From assembly GCA_019912385.1 (NCBI GenBank), contig JAIOIW010000031.1, positions 124,001 through 188,000 of the forward strand: DNA of 64,000 bases, written 5' to 3'. A program made the translations under genes and the position numbers. Below, one piece after another: positions 1 to 8,540 of this stretch; the stretch's first letter is position 1; every line of letters starts with the position of its first letter. This DNA is from Notoacmeibacter sp. (GTDB lineage: Bacteria; Pseudomonadota; Alphaproteobacteria; Rhizobiales; Rhizobiaceae). The notes beneath the pieces were generated by a model. The model saw only the letters and a program-made list of their open reading frames with translations, was not told the DNA's origin and did no database searches.

Positions 1-380
1 AGAGCCTTGAACCGAAGTTCTATGCCATCGTGTTGGAAAAACTGGGACTTTCCGACGATCCGGACTTCAAGCGTCAGTATGACCAGCGCCTATGGCCGCG
101 TCTGACGGAGCGCTTTGCCGAAATCTTTGCGAGCAAGACGCGCGCGCAGTGGGCCGCCCTGTTCGAAGGTTCCGATGCTTGCGTGGCGCCGGTGTTCGAT
201 CCCCGCGAATCCGCCGCGCACCCTCACATGGCTGCGCGCGGCAGCTGGGTTGAAGCGGACGGCGTCTTCCAGGCCGCCGCTGCACCGCGTTTTTCGGGTG
301 AAAGCTGGGCGCCGCGTCCGTCGCCGGCCCGCGGCCAGCACGCGGAGGAAATCCTGACGGAAATCGGTGCGCGAGAGTAG
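1..380 (+). CDS. CaiB/BaiF family CoA-transferase (3' part)
   Basis: The reading frame is open from base 3 to a TAG at 378-380, so only the C-terminal 125 or so residues are in the window. The first visible residues, SLEPKFYAIVLEKLGL, match the C-terminal segment of class III CoA-transferases and alpha-methylacyl-CoA racemases, which carry EPKFY followed by a short helical tail and a conserved P-V-x-x-P/E loop (here APVFDPRES). Such enzymes move CoA between acids or racemise 2-methylacyl-CoA in the cytoplasm. The GTG at 30 is not the start; the gene begins upstream of the window. It is convergent with the TRAP operon. The substrate cannot be told from the fragment. Confidence 0.85.
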   Translation, partial: SLEPKFYAIVLEKLGLSDDPDFKRQYDQRLWPRLTERFAEIFASKTRAQWAALFEGSDACVAPVFDPRESAAHPHMAARGSWVEADGVFQAAAAPRFSGESWAPRPSPARGQHAEEILTEIGARE

Positions 381-431
381 CGTGATCCAGGTACGAATTC
401 CTCCCCGCAAGGGGAGGCGTTCGTCTTGCTG

Positions 432-504
432 GTGGAACGAATTTGACATTCGATACCCGCTCGATGTCGACCGCGAAATCGAATGTCAAATTTATAAGTT
501 CCAC
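432..504. repeat. Long inverted repeat between convergent genes
   Basis: The arm AATTTGACATTCGAT (440-454) is repeated perfectly as its reverse complement at 478-492. A second, outer pair GTGGAAC (432-438) and GTTCCAC (498-504) extends the stem, with a bulge of 1 base on the left and 5 on the right. The spacer is 23 bases. It lies in the 212-base gap (381-592) between the convergent CoA-transferase and dctM genes. No T-run follows either arm, so it is not a standard intrinsic terminator. It could be a bidirectional RNA hairpin or a copy of a dispersed palindromic element. Nothing else is recognisable in this gap. Confidence 0.75.
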
Positions 505-592
505 TGGAATCACAAGCTTGCCAGTGGTTTCCTTGTTTCCATTTTTGCTCCGCGACCGATACAAACGGGATGCAAATGTTGGAAACGAACCG

Positions 593-2071
593 CTAATTCA
601 GCAATGTCCTTGGCAGCCAGAGCGCGATATCGGGAAATGCCATGACAAGTCCGAGGGCGATGAGCTGCAGGAAAACGAAGGGGATGATTCCCTTGTAAAT
701 CTGCTGGATCTTGATCTCCGGCGGCGCCACGGCCTTCATGTAGAACAGCGCGAAGCCGAAGGGCGGGGTCAGGAACGAGGTCTGCAGGTTGACGGCCAGC
801 AAGATCGCGAACCAGTACGTCACTTCCGCCTTCATGACGTGATCGCCGAAATCGAGGCCGGCGATGATCGGTGCGAATACCGGCAGCACGATCAAGGTGA
901 TCTCGATCCAGTCGAGGAAGAAACCAAGGACGAACACGATCCCCATCAGCATCAAAAGCAGGCCCCAGGGGCCGAAGCCGAGATGCTCGATGAAGGCGTC
1001 CACCTGTGCTTCGCCGCCGAGTGCGCGGAACATGTAGGAAAACAGCGTCGCGCCGACGAATATGCCGAACAGCATTCCGTTGGTCAGTGCAGTCCGCAAC
1101 ACCACATCCTTTGTCACGTTCCAGAAGTGGCCGAGATCGGCAAGGAATCCCTGACCGGTGGCATGGTCGCCGAAGTCGGCCTTGGCCTCGCCATCGAAGT
1201 GGAATTCGGGAACGCGGAGCGCGGGGAGCAGAACCAGGTTGACGAACGCGAGGATCAGCGAACCGAACGCGCCGACGCCGGCTGCCTCGGTCGGCGTCGC
1301 AAACCCGCCCAGAATCGAGCCCAGAACGCAGGTAATCAGGAACACGGGCGGAATGAACGAACGAGCCAGCATCAACATGTATGCGCTGAACGATTGCGGT
1401 CCCAGTTCGGCCGGCAGTTTCGGTGCGACCTGCGGTTTGATGGCTGCCAGGATGATGATGTAGACGACATACAAGGCCGAAAGCATGAAGCCCGGTATGA
1501 CGGCGGCGACGAACAGGTTGCCGACGGAGCGCGACAGCAGGTCGGCCATGATCACCAGCATGATCGACGGCGGAATCAAGATGCCGAGCGTCCCCGACGC
1601 AGCAATGGTGCCGGTGGAAAGCGGCGCCGAATAGCCGCGCTGGATCATCACCGGCAGAGCGAGCAGGCTCATCATGACGACCGAGGCGCCGATGATGCCT
1701 GTCGTTGCCGCCAGGATCGTGCCCATCAGCGTTACGGCCAATGCCAAGCCGCCTGGAACCCTGCGCAGCAGAACCTGCAGGCAGTTGAGCAGATCGCGCG
1801 CGACCCCCGATTTCTCCAGCATGGTACCCATGAAGATGAACATGGGGATCGCGGTGAGGATCAGGTTCTCCGCGATCGCGCCAAAGATGCGCGGTGCCAG
1901 CGCCCCGAATTGGGCGAGGTCGAACAGCCAGGGATCGACGAAATAGGCCAGAAATCCGAAACCCAGGCCGATGCCGCCAAGAACGAAGGCGACGGGATAG
2001 CCGGAGAACAGGAGAATTGCCAGCGCCAGGAACATCAGCGCGGGCAGGTAGGGGCCGAGCCACTCCATCAC
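593..2071 (-). CDS. dctM: TRAP transporter large permease (DctM), long form
   Basis: The 492-residue protein is almost entirely hydrophobic, with the DctM-type membrane core (start MMEWLGPYLPALMF; internal TAIPMFIFMGTMLEKSG and SLLALPVMIQRGYS). It is longer than the usual 425-430 residues because of an extra hydrophobic section around residues 300-370, as in the long-form DctM of mannitol/chloroaromatic-type TRAP systems. It is the proton- or sodium-driven transport subunit in the inner membrane, working with DctQ and the periplasmic DctP encoded upstream. Its ATG overlaps the dctQ stop by 4 bases (ATGA), indicating translational coupling. The ligand is unknown; an organic or keto acid is likely. 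Confidence 0.9.
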   Translation of the reverse strand: MMEWLGPYLPALMFLALAILLFSGYPVAFVLGGIGLGFGFLAYFVDPWLFDLAQFGALAPRIFGAIAENLILTAIPMFIFMGTMLEKSGVARDLLNCLQVLLRRVPGGLALAVTLMGTILAATTGIIGASVVMMSLLALPVMIQRGYSAPLSTGTIAASGTLGILIPPSIMLVIMADLLSRSVGNLFVAAVIPGFMLSALYVVYIIILAAIKPQVAPKLPAELGPQSFSAYMLMLARSFIPPVFLITCVLGSILGGFATPTEAAGVGAFGSLILAFVNLVLLPALRVPEFHFDGEAKADFGDHATGQGFLADLGHFWNVTKDVVLRTALTNGMLFGIFVGATLFSYMFRALGGEAQVDAFIEHLGFGPWGLLLMLMGIVFVLGFFLDWIEITLIVLPVFAPIIAGLDFGDHVMKAEVTYWFAILLAVNLQTSFLTPPFGFALFYMKAVAPPEIKIQQIYKGIIPFVFLQLIALGLVMAFPDIALWLPRTLLN

Positions 2072-2631
2072 AGGTCACCCCCGAGCGTTTCGGCAATCAT
2101 GTTGTCGGGCAAGACGCCGAGATACCCCGCCAGCGCCTTGAAGAACTGCGACACCGCCGCAAGACCCATGAGGACGAACATGAATACCAGTGACGACTTG
2201 ACGATCCAGATGTTGGAGAGGCCGATCGTCGATTTCGAGACCTCCTGCTCGATGTAGGAGGAGAGGGCGTATTCGAAGCAGAACCATGTTCCAAGAATTG
2301 AATAGGTGAACAGGAACAGGGCGATACCCAGCAGTTCCACCAGGTACTTGGTTCGGGTGCGAAGCCGGTCGCGAAACAGATCGATGCGCACATGCGCCTG
2401 GCGCGAATAGGCGTAACCGATGACCAGCGTGAACAGGAAGGTGTGAAGCCAGTACTCCGATTCCTGCAATTGCGTGGAATTCCAGCCGAATGGCTTCGGA
2501 ACGCCGAAATAACGCGTGACGACATCGACGCAGACCGCGATCATCAGCAGGAAGCCGCACCATGCCCCGATCTGGGCCATAAAGGCGAGCACCTTGTCGA
2601 TCGCCGCGCTGATCCCCAGCAACGAACGCAT
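2068..2631 (-). CDS. dctQ: TRAP transporter small permease (DctQ)
   Basis: A 187-residue protein with about four hydrophobic segments and the DctQ-type features (R-Q-A-H-V-R-I-D after the second segment). It is the small membrane subunit that supports DctM and docks the binding protein. The start is placed at the ATG at 2631 (MRSLLGISAAID) because GGAGGAGG lies directly upstream on the minus strand. An in-frame start at 2649 would place that Shine-Dalgarno sequence inside the coding region and is rejected. It sits in the order dctP-dctQ-dctM and overlaps dctM by 4 bases. Confidence 0.88.
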   Translation of the reverse strand: MRSLLGISAAIDKVLAFMAQIGAWCGFLLMIAVCVDVVTRYFGVPKPFGWNSTQLQESEYWLHTFLFTLVIGYAYSRQAHVRIDLFRDRLRTRTKYLVELLGIALFLFTYSILGTWFCFEYALSSYIEQEVSKSTIGLSNIWIVKSSLVFMFVLMGLAAVSQFFKALAGYLGVLPDNMIAETLGGDL

Positions 2632-2765
2632 ATTGTTTTCCTCCTCCATCGGCCGTCACGCGGCCGCACTGCCGTTTGTTTGTTGTTTCTGCGGCAGGAC
2701 GTAACGGTCGATTCACCGGTCAAGTACGACGGTATACCGGCGGATCGGCCAAGTCGGCACCGGAA

Positions 2766-2793
2766 GACCCCGGCACGATAACGCGCCGGGGTC
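2766..2793 (-). promoter_or_regulatory. Intercistronic stem-loop between dctP and dctQ
   Basis: GACCCCGGC (2766-2774) pairs perfectly with GCCGGGGTC (2785-2793) around a 10-base loop. It sits just after the dctP stop on the minus strand. There is no following T-run, so partial termination or protection of the upstream binding-protein mRNA is more likely than full termination. That would allow more DctP than permease. The same arrangement occurs at the other binding-protein/permease junctions in this window. Confidence 0.7.
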
Positions 2794-2807
2794 GACAGCC
2801 AGATCGA

Positions 2808-3845
2808 TTATTTCAGATAGCCGAGATCGGACCACACCTGGTATTCGGTGCGGAAAGCCTGGAGGGAATCCCAGGTTTCCTTGAAAGTTGGGTCCGCGGC
2901 TGCCTGCTCGGCGGCCACCTCGATCCAGGTTTCTTCGAACTTGTCGAGGATTTCCTGGGGCCAGCGGTGGATCGTCACGCCCTTGCTCTTGAGCTCGGCG
3001 AGCGCCTTGCCCTGGATGGCCTCACCCTCAGCCAACCCGAGCGCGATATTGGCTCGGCACGCCATCGTGACCAGTTTCTGCTGGGATTCGCTCATGCCAT
3101 CCCACTTGCCCTTGTTGATCATCAACTCGAACATCGTCGACTGCTGGTGCCAGCCGGGGAAGTAGTAGTGCTTGGCAACCTGATAGAAGCCGAGATTGAG
3201 GTCGATCGCCGGCATCGAGAATTCCGTCGCGTCGATCGTGCCGCGTTCCAAGGCAGGATAAATATCCGCACCGGCGAGAAGCTGGGTATCGACACCGAGT
3301 TTCTGCATCACCTTCGCCCCGAGGCCGAAGAAGCGCATTTTCTTGCCCTGCAACTGATCGAGGGAAGTAATCTCCTCGCGGAACCAGCCGGACGCTTCCG
3401 GTGCGATAACGCCGCAGATGATCGAGTGGATGTCATGCTTGGCGTAGATTTTCTGCATCATTTCTTCGCCGCCCGCATTGAGCAGCCATGCGGCGTATTC
3501 GCCGGCCGACGGGCCGAAGGGAACCGCGGCGAAAAGTGCGAGCGCGGGCTCCTTTCCCTGCCAGTAGCCGGGTGTCGACCAAGCTGCGTCGACGGAGCCG
3601 TTCTTGACCGCGTCGAATACTTCAAGTGCCGGGACGAGAGCGCCGGGCTCGAAGAACTTGATCTGGACATCGCCGCCGGAGGCGGAGTTGATGTTGTCCT
3701 CGAGGATCTTGCCCAGCGTGCCGAGCTGAGTCAGGCTCGACGGATAAGTTGATGCCATCTTGAGGCGTACAGGTTCCGCTTTCGCGGCGGCCGACAGGCC
3801 AAGCATCGAAACCGCTGCCAAGGCAGCCACAATCATCTTTTTCAT
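2808..3845 (-). CDS. dctP: TRAP transporter substrate-binding protein (DctP)
   Basis: A 345-residue periplasmic binding protein. Residues 1-23 form a Sec signal peptide (MKKMIVAALAAVSMLGL then AAAKAE). The mature part has the DctP fold: LKMASTYP near the N-terminus, G-A-D-I-Y-P-A-L-E-R-G-T-I-D-A-T-E in the middle, and the W-x-x-Q ligand-side region HQQSTMFELMINK. The ALERGTIDATEF segment and W-H-Q-Q stretch resemble the TakP/mannitol-chloroaromatic subfamily, whose members bind alpha-keto or other carboxylates. A GGGAGGA Shine-Dalgarno precedes the ATG. It is the first gene of dctPQM. The ligand is inferred only at class level. Confidence 0.9.
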   Translation of the reverse strand: MKKMIVAALAAVSMLGLSAAAKAEPVRLKMASTYPSSLTQLGTLGKILEDNINSASGGDVQIKFFEPGALVPALEVFDAVKNGSVDAAWSTPGYWQGKEPALALFAAVPFGPSAGEYAAWLLNAGGEEMMQKIYAKHDIHSIICGVIAPEASGWFREEITSLDQLQGKKMRFFGLGAKVMQKLGVDTQLLAGADIYPALERGTIDATEFSMPAIDLNLGFYQVAKHYYFPGWHQQSTMFELMINKGKWDGMSESQQKLVTMACRANIALGLAEGEAIQGKALAELKSKGVTIHRWPQEILDKFEETWIEVAAEQAAADPTFKETWDSLQAFRTEYQVWSDLGYLK

Positions 3846-3996
3846 TTAGTCCTCCCTTTCTTGTTGCCGCAGGCAACCAGAATACGCACTTGCATTGGTT
3901 TGACAAACAGCGGACTGCTTTCCTCCTTGGTGCGCGTATACCGTCAATTCATGCGACGATTTTTCGTAACATGCCGGACTGCCGCTGGCAATAAGT

Positions 3997-4013
3997 GGTA
4001 AAAATACTTTACC
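3997..4013. promoter_or_regulatory. Candidate operator upstream of the first TRAP operon
   Basis: GGTAAA and TTTACC form a perfect inverted repeat separated by 5 bases. It lies in the 190-base gap between the end of the RND gene (4036) and the start of dctP (3845), about 150 bases upstream of dctP. The size and AT-rich centre suit a dimeric repressor such as a GntR or LacI type. It could also be a weak hairpin in the RND transcript, though no T-run follows on that strand. No cognate regulator gene lies next to it. Confidence 0.4.
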
Positions 4014-4035
4014 GGATTGCCCCGAGGGTCGCGTT

Positions 4036-7000
4036 TCACTGGTCGGCCGACCTGGCGGAAACTTCTTCCATTTCGCGCGCGAGCCTCTTTTCTTCTTCGA
4101 CCGTCGGTCTCGAGAGCCGGGCAAGGATCAGGTAGGCGACGGGCGTGAGGAACAGCGTGGCGATCGTGGCAAGACCGAGGCCGCCGACGATCACCCAGCC
4201 AAGCGCTTCGCGTGCTTCGGAACCGGCGCCGAAAGCGAGCACCAGCGGCAGCGCGCCGAGCACGGTCGAGATCATGGTCATCATCACCGGGCGAAGCCGG
4301 ATGATCGCGGCCTGCTCGATTGCCTCGCGGACGGTGCGCCCGCGATTGCGCAACTGGTTTGCGAACTCGACGATCAGGATGCCGTTCTTGGCCATGACGC
4401 CGACCAGCAGCACAAGCCCGATCTGGCTGTAGACGTTGAGGCTGCCTCCGGTCAGTTTCAGCGCGATGACCGCGCAGGCGAGCCCGAGCGGCACGGTTGC
4501 CATGATGATGAGGGCGGAGATGAAGCTCTCGAACTGGGCGGCCAGGACCAGCAGGACGACGACGATGGCGATCGCGAAGGTCACCGCCATGTCGTGCGAC
4601 GACTTGTCCAGGGTAGCCGCCTCGGCCAGCGGGATGATCCGCGAGCCGACCGGGAGGAGCGGTTCGGCCAATTGTACGACTTCCTCATAGGCGTCGCCAA
4701 GGGCCAATTGCGGCGTCAGGCTGGCGGTAACGGAGACGGCGCGCAACTGCTCTTCGCGGTTGAGCGAGGGGGCGACCGCCTTCTCGGTCAGCGTGGCGAT
4801 GGTCGACATCGGCACGATGCGCCCGTTTGCGGTCTTCAGATAGATGTTTTCCAGGTCCGTCGGATCGTTGATCGGCGTCGTCGTCGAGATCAGTTTCACG
4901 CCATAGGCCCGGTCGCGGATGAACACCGTGCCGACCTCGCGCCCGTCGAGCAACGCCTGCATGGCATCGGCCAGCCCGTTGATGTCGATTCCCAGATCGG
5001 AGGCGCGTTCGCGATCGATGACGACGGAGAGCTGCGGCTGCGTCGTTTCATAGGACAGGCTGACCTCGCCAAAGCGCGGATCCTGCTGCAGGCGGACCAC
5101 CAGCTTGTCGGCTGCATCCGCCAACTCGCTGTAGGAGCTGCCGACGAAGGCGAATTGCAGGCCGCTTCCCGCGCCGCGGATGCCGAGGCTGTTTGGCTGG
5201 ATGGCGAAGGCGCGCACGCCGGGAACCTGCCTGATCAGTCCGTTGATCTGGCGCACGATATCGTCCTGGGAGCGGGTTCGTATCTCCCATGGCGCCAGCG
5301 TCAGGACCATGAAGCCGGTACTGGCCGAACCACGCGCGCCGGCGATGGAGAAGATGTTGGTGACTTCGCCGCTGCGGCGCAGCGGCTCCACCAGCCGTTC
5401 GATGTCGCGCATGCGGGCGGCGGTGTATTCGAGACTGACGCCCTGGGGAGCCGAAACGCGCAAGATCGCAATCGCACGGTCCTCGCGCGGCGTCAGTTCG
5501 CGCGGGACGGTCGAAACAAGAGTCCACGAGAATCCGGCAAGGAGCACCGCGACGAGCACCACGACCATCGGCACGTTGAGCACGCCATGGAGGAGCAGCG
5601 CATAGAGCCGTGCAAGGCCGTGGCCGAGATTGCCGAGAATCCCGGCATGGGCGCTGGCGCCGCGGGACTCGTCCAGCGGCTTGATGAAGCGGGACGCGAG
5701 CATCGGGCACAGCGTGAGCGCGACGATGCTGGACAGCGTGACCGAAAATGCGAGCACAAAGCCGAATTCGCGGAACAGGCTGCCGGCCTGGCCTGGCAGA
5801 AAGGACAGCGGTATGAAGACCGCGGCCAGCGTTGCCGTGGTTGTGACAACAGCAAAGAACACCTCGCGCGTTCCGAGCACGGCGGCGGCACGGATGCCCA
5901 GCCCCTGGTTCCGGCGTCGCACGATATTCTCCAGCACAACGATCGCGTCATCGACCACCATGCCGGTGGCCAGGACGAGCGCCAGCAACGTCAGGATGTT
6001 GATGGAAAAGCCGACGAGATAGATCGCAGCAAATGTTCCAGTCAGCGCCACCGGCAGCGTAACGGCAGGGATGATCGTCGCCCGCCAGTCCAGCAGAAAC
6101 AGGAAGATGATCGCAACGACGATGGTGATTGCAAGACCAAGCGAACGCGCAACTTCACCGATCGCGCCGGAAATGAAGGTCGCGTCGTCGCTCGTTACTC
6201 GAATGGCGACGCCTGGCGGCAGGATGTCGCGCAGTTTCTCGACCACATTACGCACGCCATCGGAGATCTCCAGCGTGTTGGATTGCGCCTGGCGCACGAC
6301 GCCGAGGCCGATGCCGTTTCGCCCGTTGGCCCGCAGCGTGGTGTCGCCGGGATCGGCGCCCAGCGTCACGGTCGCGACGTCACGGATCTGCACGCGGTCG
6401 GCGATATAGATATTCTCGAAGGCTTCCGGGGTCACGACATCGGCGGTTGCGCGGACCACGAGGTCCTGGCTGCGCGCGGTCAGCGAACCCGCCGGCACGT
6501 CGTAGGCGATGTTGGATAGCGCCTGGCGCAGATGGGCGACCGTCAGCCCGAAGGCGGCAAGTCGCGTCTGGTCGACATCGATGCGGAATATTTTGTCGCG
6601 GTCACCATAGACGTTGACATCGGCGACGCCGGGCACCGATGCCAACCGGTCGACGACCTCGTCCTCGACAAGGATCGTGATGTCCTGAACGCTCATCGTG
6701 TCGGATGTGACGGCAAGACGCATCACCGGGTCGGCATTGGCGTCGGCCTTGATGATGCGCGGGTCCTCCACGCCGGCGGGCATGTTGTTGGAGACGCGGC
6801 CAAGCGAGTCCCGCAGGTCCGAGGCGGCTTCGGAGAGATCGACATTGTCGGCGAACTCGACGGTCACGCGGCTGCGCCCGAAGGACGAGGTGGACGAAAT
6901 CGATGCGACACCGGAGACGCGTGCGGCGGCGCCTTCGACCACTGCGGTCAGTTCGCGGTCGATGGTCTCGGGCGAGGCGCCGGGAAAATTGGTGTTGACA

Positions 7001-7188
7001 GAGATCACCGGCCGGTCGACGTCCGGCAGTTCGCGGATTTCGCCGCCATAGATGCCGGCAAGTCCGGCGACGACGATCAGCAGGTTGAGGACAAGCGCCA
7101 GGACCGGGCGGCGCACGAAAAGCGCGGTGCCTCCCCGGGTTGCGGATTCCGCCGCCGGCGAGGCTTGTTCGTTGGAAGCTCCTGACAT
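4036..7188 (-). CDS. RND efflux transporter, HAE1/AcrB family inner-membrane pump
   Basis: A 1050-residue protein with the AcrB layout: TM1 near residues 28-47 (VRRPVLALVLNLLIVVAGLA), a large porter loop, TM2-6 from about 340, a second porter loop, and TM8-12 ending near 1030. TM4 carries the proton-relay aspartate pair in ATGMVVDDAIVVLENI. It forms a trimeric proton/drug antiporter with the membrane fusion protein encoded just upstream. One base separates its ATG from the upstream stop, so the two are translationally coupled. No outer-membrane TolC-type gene is next to them. The substrate is not predictable. Confidence 0.93.
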   Translation of the reverse strand: MSGASNEQASPAAESATRGGTALFVRRPVLALVLNLLIVVAGLAGIYGGEIRELPDVDRPVISVNTNFPGASPETIDRELTAVVEGAAARVSGVASISSTSSFGRSRVTVEFADNVDLSEAASDLRDSLGRVSNNMPAGVEDPRIIKADANADPVMRLAVTSDTMSVQDITILVEDEVVDRLASVPGVADVNVYGDRDKIFRIDVDQTRLAAFGLTVAHLRQALSNIAYDVPAGSLTARSQDLVVRATADVVTPEAFENIYIADRVQIRDVATVTLGADPGDTTLRANGRNGIGLGVVRQAQSNTLEISDGVRNVVEKLRDILPPGVAIRVTSDDATFISGAIGEVARSLGLAITIVVAIIFLFLLDWRATIIPAVTLPVALTGTFAAIYLVGFSINILTLLALVLATGMVVDDAIVVLENIVRRRNQGLGIRAAAVLGTREVFFAVVTTTATLAAVFIPLSFLPGQAGSLFREFGFVLAFSVTLSSIVALTLCPMLASRFIKPLDESRGASAHAGILGNLGHGLARLYALLLHGVLNVPMVVVLVAVLLAGFSWTLVSTVPRELTPREDRAIAILRVSAPQGVSLEYTAARMRDIERLVEPLRRSGEVTNIFSIAGARGSASTGFMVLTLAPWEIRTRSQDDIVRQINGLIRQVPGVRAFAIQPNSLGIRGAGSGLQFAFVGSSYSELADAADKLVVRLQQDPRFGEVSLSYETTQPQLSVVIDRERASDLGIDINGLADAMQALLDGREVGTVFIRDRAYGVKLISTTTPINDPTDLENIYLKTANGRIVPMSTIATLTEKAVAPSLNREEQLRAVSVTASLTPQLALGDAYEEVVQLAEPLLPVGSRIIPLAEAATLDKSSHDMAVTFAIAIVVVLLVLAAQFESFISALIIMATVPLGLACAVIALKLTGGSLNVYSQIGLVLLVGVMAKNGILIVEFANQLRNRGRTVREAIEQAAIIRLRPVMMTMISTVLGALPLVLAFGAGSEAREALGWVIVGGLGLATIATLFLTPVAYLILARLSRPTVEEEKRLAREMEEVSARSADQ

Positions 7189-7189
7189 G

Positions 7190-8380
7190 TCACGAGCCCG
7201 CTTTGTCGGCGGGCACTTCGTCGTTCCGGCCGGCGGGCGCAGGCGCCGCCCCGCTCAGAACCTTGACCGGCATACCGGCGCGAAGGTTCTGGACGCCTTC
7301 AACGATCACCTGTTCACCTTCGGAGATATCAGCCTTGACGAGCACCGCGTCCGCATTGCGCTGGACGATCGTCGCGTCGCGGCGTTCGGCCTTGCCGTCG
7401 GCCAGGAGCCAGACATAGGAACCGGCCGAATCCCACTGGATCGCCAGCGGATCGACGGACGGGTAGGGATCGCCGGGGAAACGCATCGTCACCTGGAACG
7501 ACATGCCGGCGCGCAGCCGGTCCCGCGTATTGGGAATCCGCGCCTGCACCTTGAGCGTGCGGCTATCCTGCTCGATCCGGTTGTCGACCGCGACGATGGT
7601 GCCGTTCAGTGGGTCGCCCGGCATGGCAAGCGCGGTCGCGACCAGGGGCGATCCGGGCGTAATTGCGCCGATGAAGCGTTCCGGCACCCAGAATTCGACA
7701 ATGATCTCGCTGCGGTCGTCGATGGTCGTGATGATATTCTGGCTGGTGACGTAGTCGCCGGCCGACAACGACAATATGCCGATCACGCCCGCGATCGGCG
7801 CGGTGACCGTGCGCCGCGCCAGCGCCAGTTCGGCCTCGCGAAGCTGCAGACGCGCATTGTCGAGTTCAGTGCGCGCGTTGTCGACATCGACGGACGACGT
7901 GGCCTTGCGTGCGAACAGTTCCTCATAGCGCTTCAGTTTGTTCTCGGCATTGGTGACCGCAATGGTGGCGCGGTCGCGGGCGATCTCCTCCGATTGTGAA
8001 TCGAGCGCCACGATCGTGTCGCCAGCCTCCACGCGAGCCCCCGATGTCACCGGCACTTGCGCGATCTGGCCCGATACCAGAGGCGTGACGGTGACCGAGC
8101 GGACCGCATGGCCGTTGCCGATTGCCGAGAGGCGGTCATTGACGACACCCGTGGTGACCGGTGCCGTCGCCACCAGCGCCTGCTGTGAAAATCCGCCCTC
8201 GTTCGGCTGCCCGCCGTTGCGCCTGATCGCTGCCGTCTCGATCTGCGCCGGCAGACCCGGGAGGCGGTCGAGGCCGTAGCCTTGCAGGATCGATGGGGCG
8301 CCGTGATAGAACCAGGCCCAGCCGTAGAAAGCCGCAATCGCGATGCAGATCGTCAGGATGGCCTGCTTCAAGAAACCCAT
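7190..8380 (-). CDS. RND efflux periplasmic adaptor (membrane fusion protein)
   Basis: A 396-residue adaptor with an N-terminal membrane anchor (residues 4-26). It then has the lipoyl/barrel-sandwich halves (VTVTPLVSGQIAQVPVTSGA, and later RRTVTAPIAGVIGILSLSAG), a coiled-coil hairpin between them (about 125-190), a beta-barrel and a C-terminal membrane-proximal domain. It links the RND pump to an outer-membrane channel. CAGGAG precedes the ATG. It is the first gene of the two-gene operon with the pump. The 160 bases upstream (8381-8540) are the likely promoter region. Confidence 0.92.
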   Translation of the reverse strand: MGFLKQAILTICIAIAAFYGWAWFYHGAPSILQGYGLDRLPGLPAQIETAAIRRNGGQPNEGGFSQQALVATAPVTTGVVNDRLSAIGNGHAVRSVTVTPLVSGQIAQVPVTSGARVEAGDTIVALDSQSEEIARDRATIAVTNAENKLKRYEELFARKATSSVDVDNARTELDNARLQLREAELALARRTVTAPIAGVIGILSLSAGDYVTSQNIITTIDDRSEIIVEFWVPERFIGAITPGSPLVATALAMPGDPLNGTIVAVDNRIEQDSRTLKVQARIPNTRDRLRAGMSFQVTMRFPGDPYPSVDPLAIQWDSAGSYVWLLADGKAERRDATIVQRNADAVLVKADISEGEQVIVEGVQNLRAGMPVKVLSGAAPAPAGRNDEVPADKAGS

Positions 8381-8540
8381 CTATCGCTCCTGTTCGATAC
8401 GGCCCTCGTGCCCGCGCCGGGATAATGTTCAAGAACTGGCCCGCTGTCCATTCAATTGGGCGGTGATTGCCGGGCATGTATCCGATTACGGCTTGGGCGC
8501 CAATAGCGCCAAAACCATGGCTCCAAGCTGAAGCGGATCC

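Noticed and set aside
443-2257. A 604-codon plus-strand open frame over the first dctM/dctQ
   Set aside because: Rich in Gln, Asp, Glu and Arg as expected for the reverse complement of a hydrophobic membrane protein gene; dctM and dctQ are clear.
3997-4013. Terminator for the RND operon
   Set aside because: The stem has six pairs and no T-run on the minus strand, so an operator is the better reading.
4594-6519. A 641-codon plus-strand open frame opposite the RND pump
   Set aside because: Antisense artefact of a GC-rich gene; the RND protein carries family motifs throughout.
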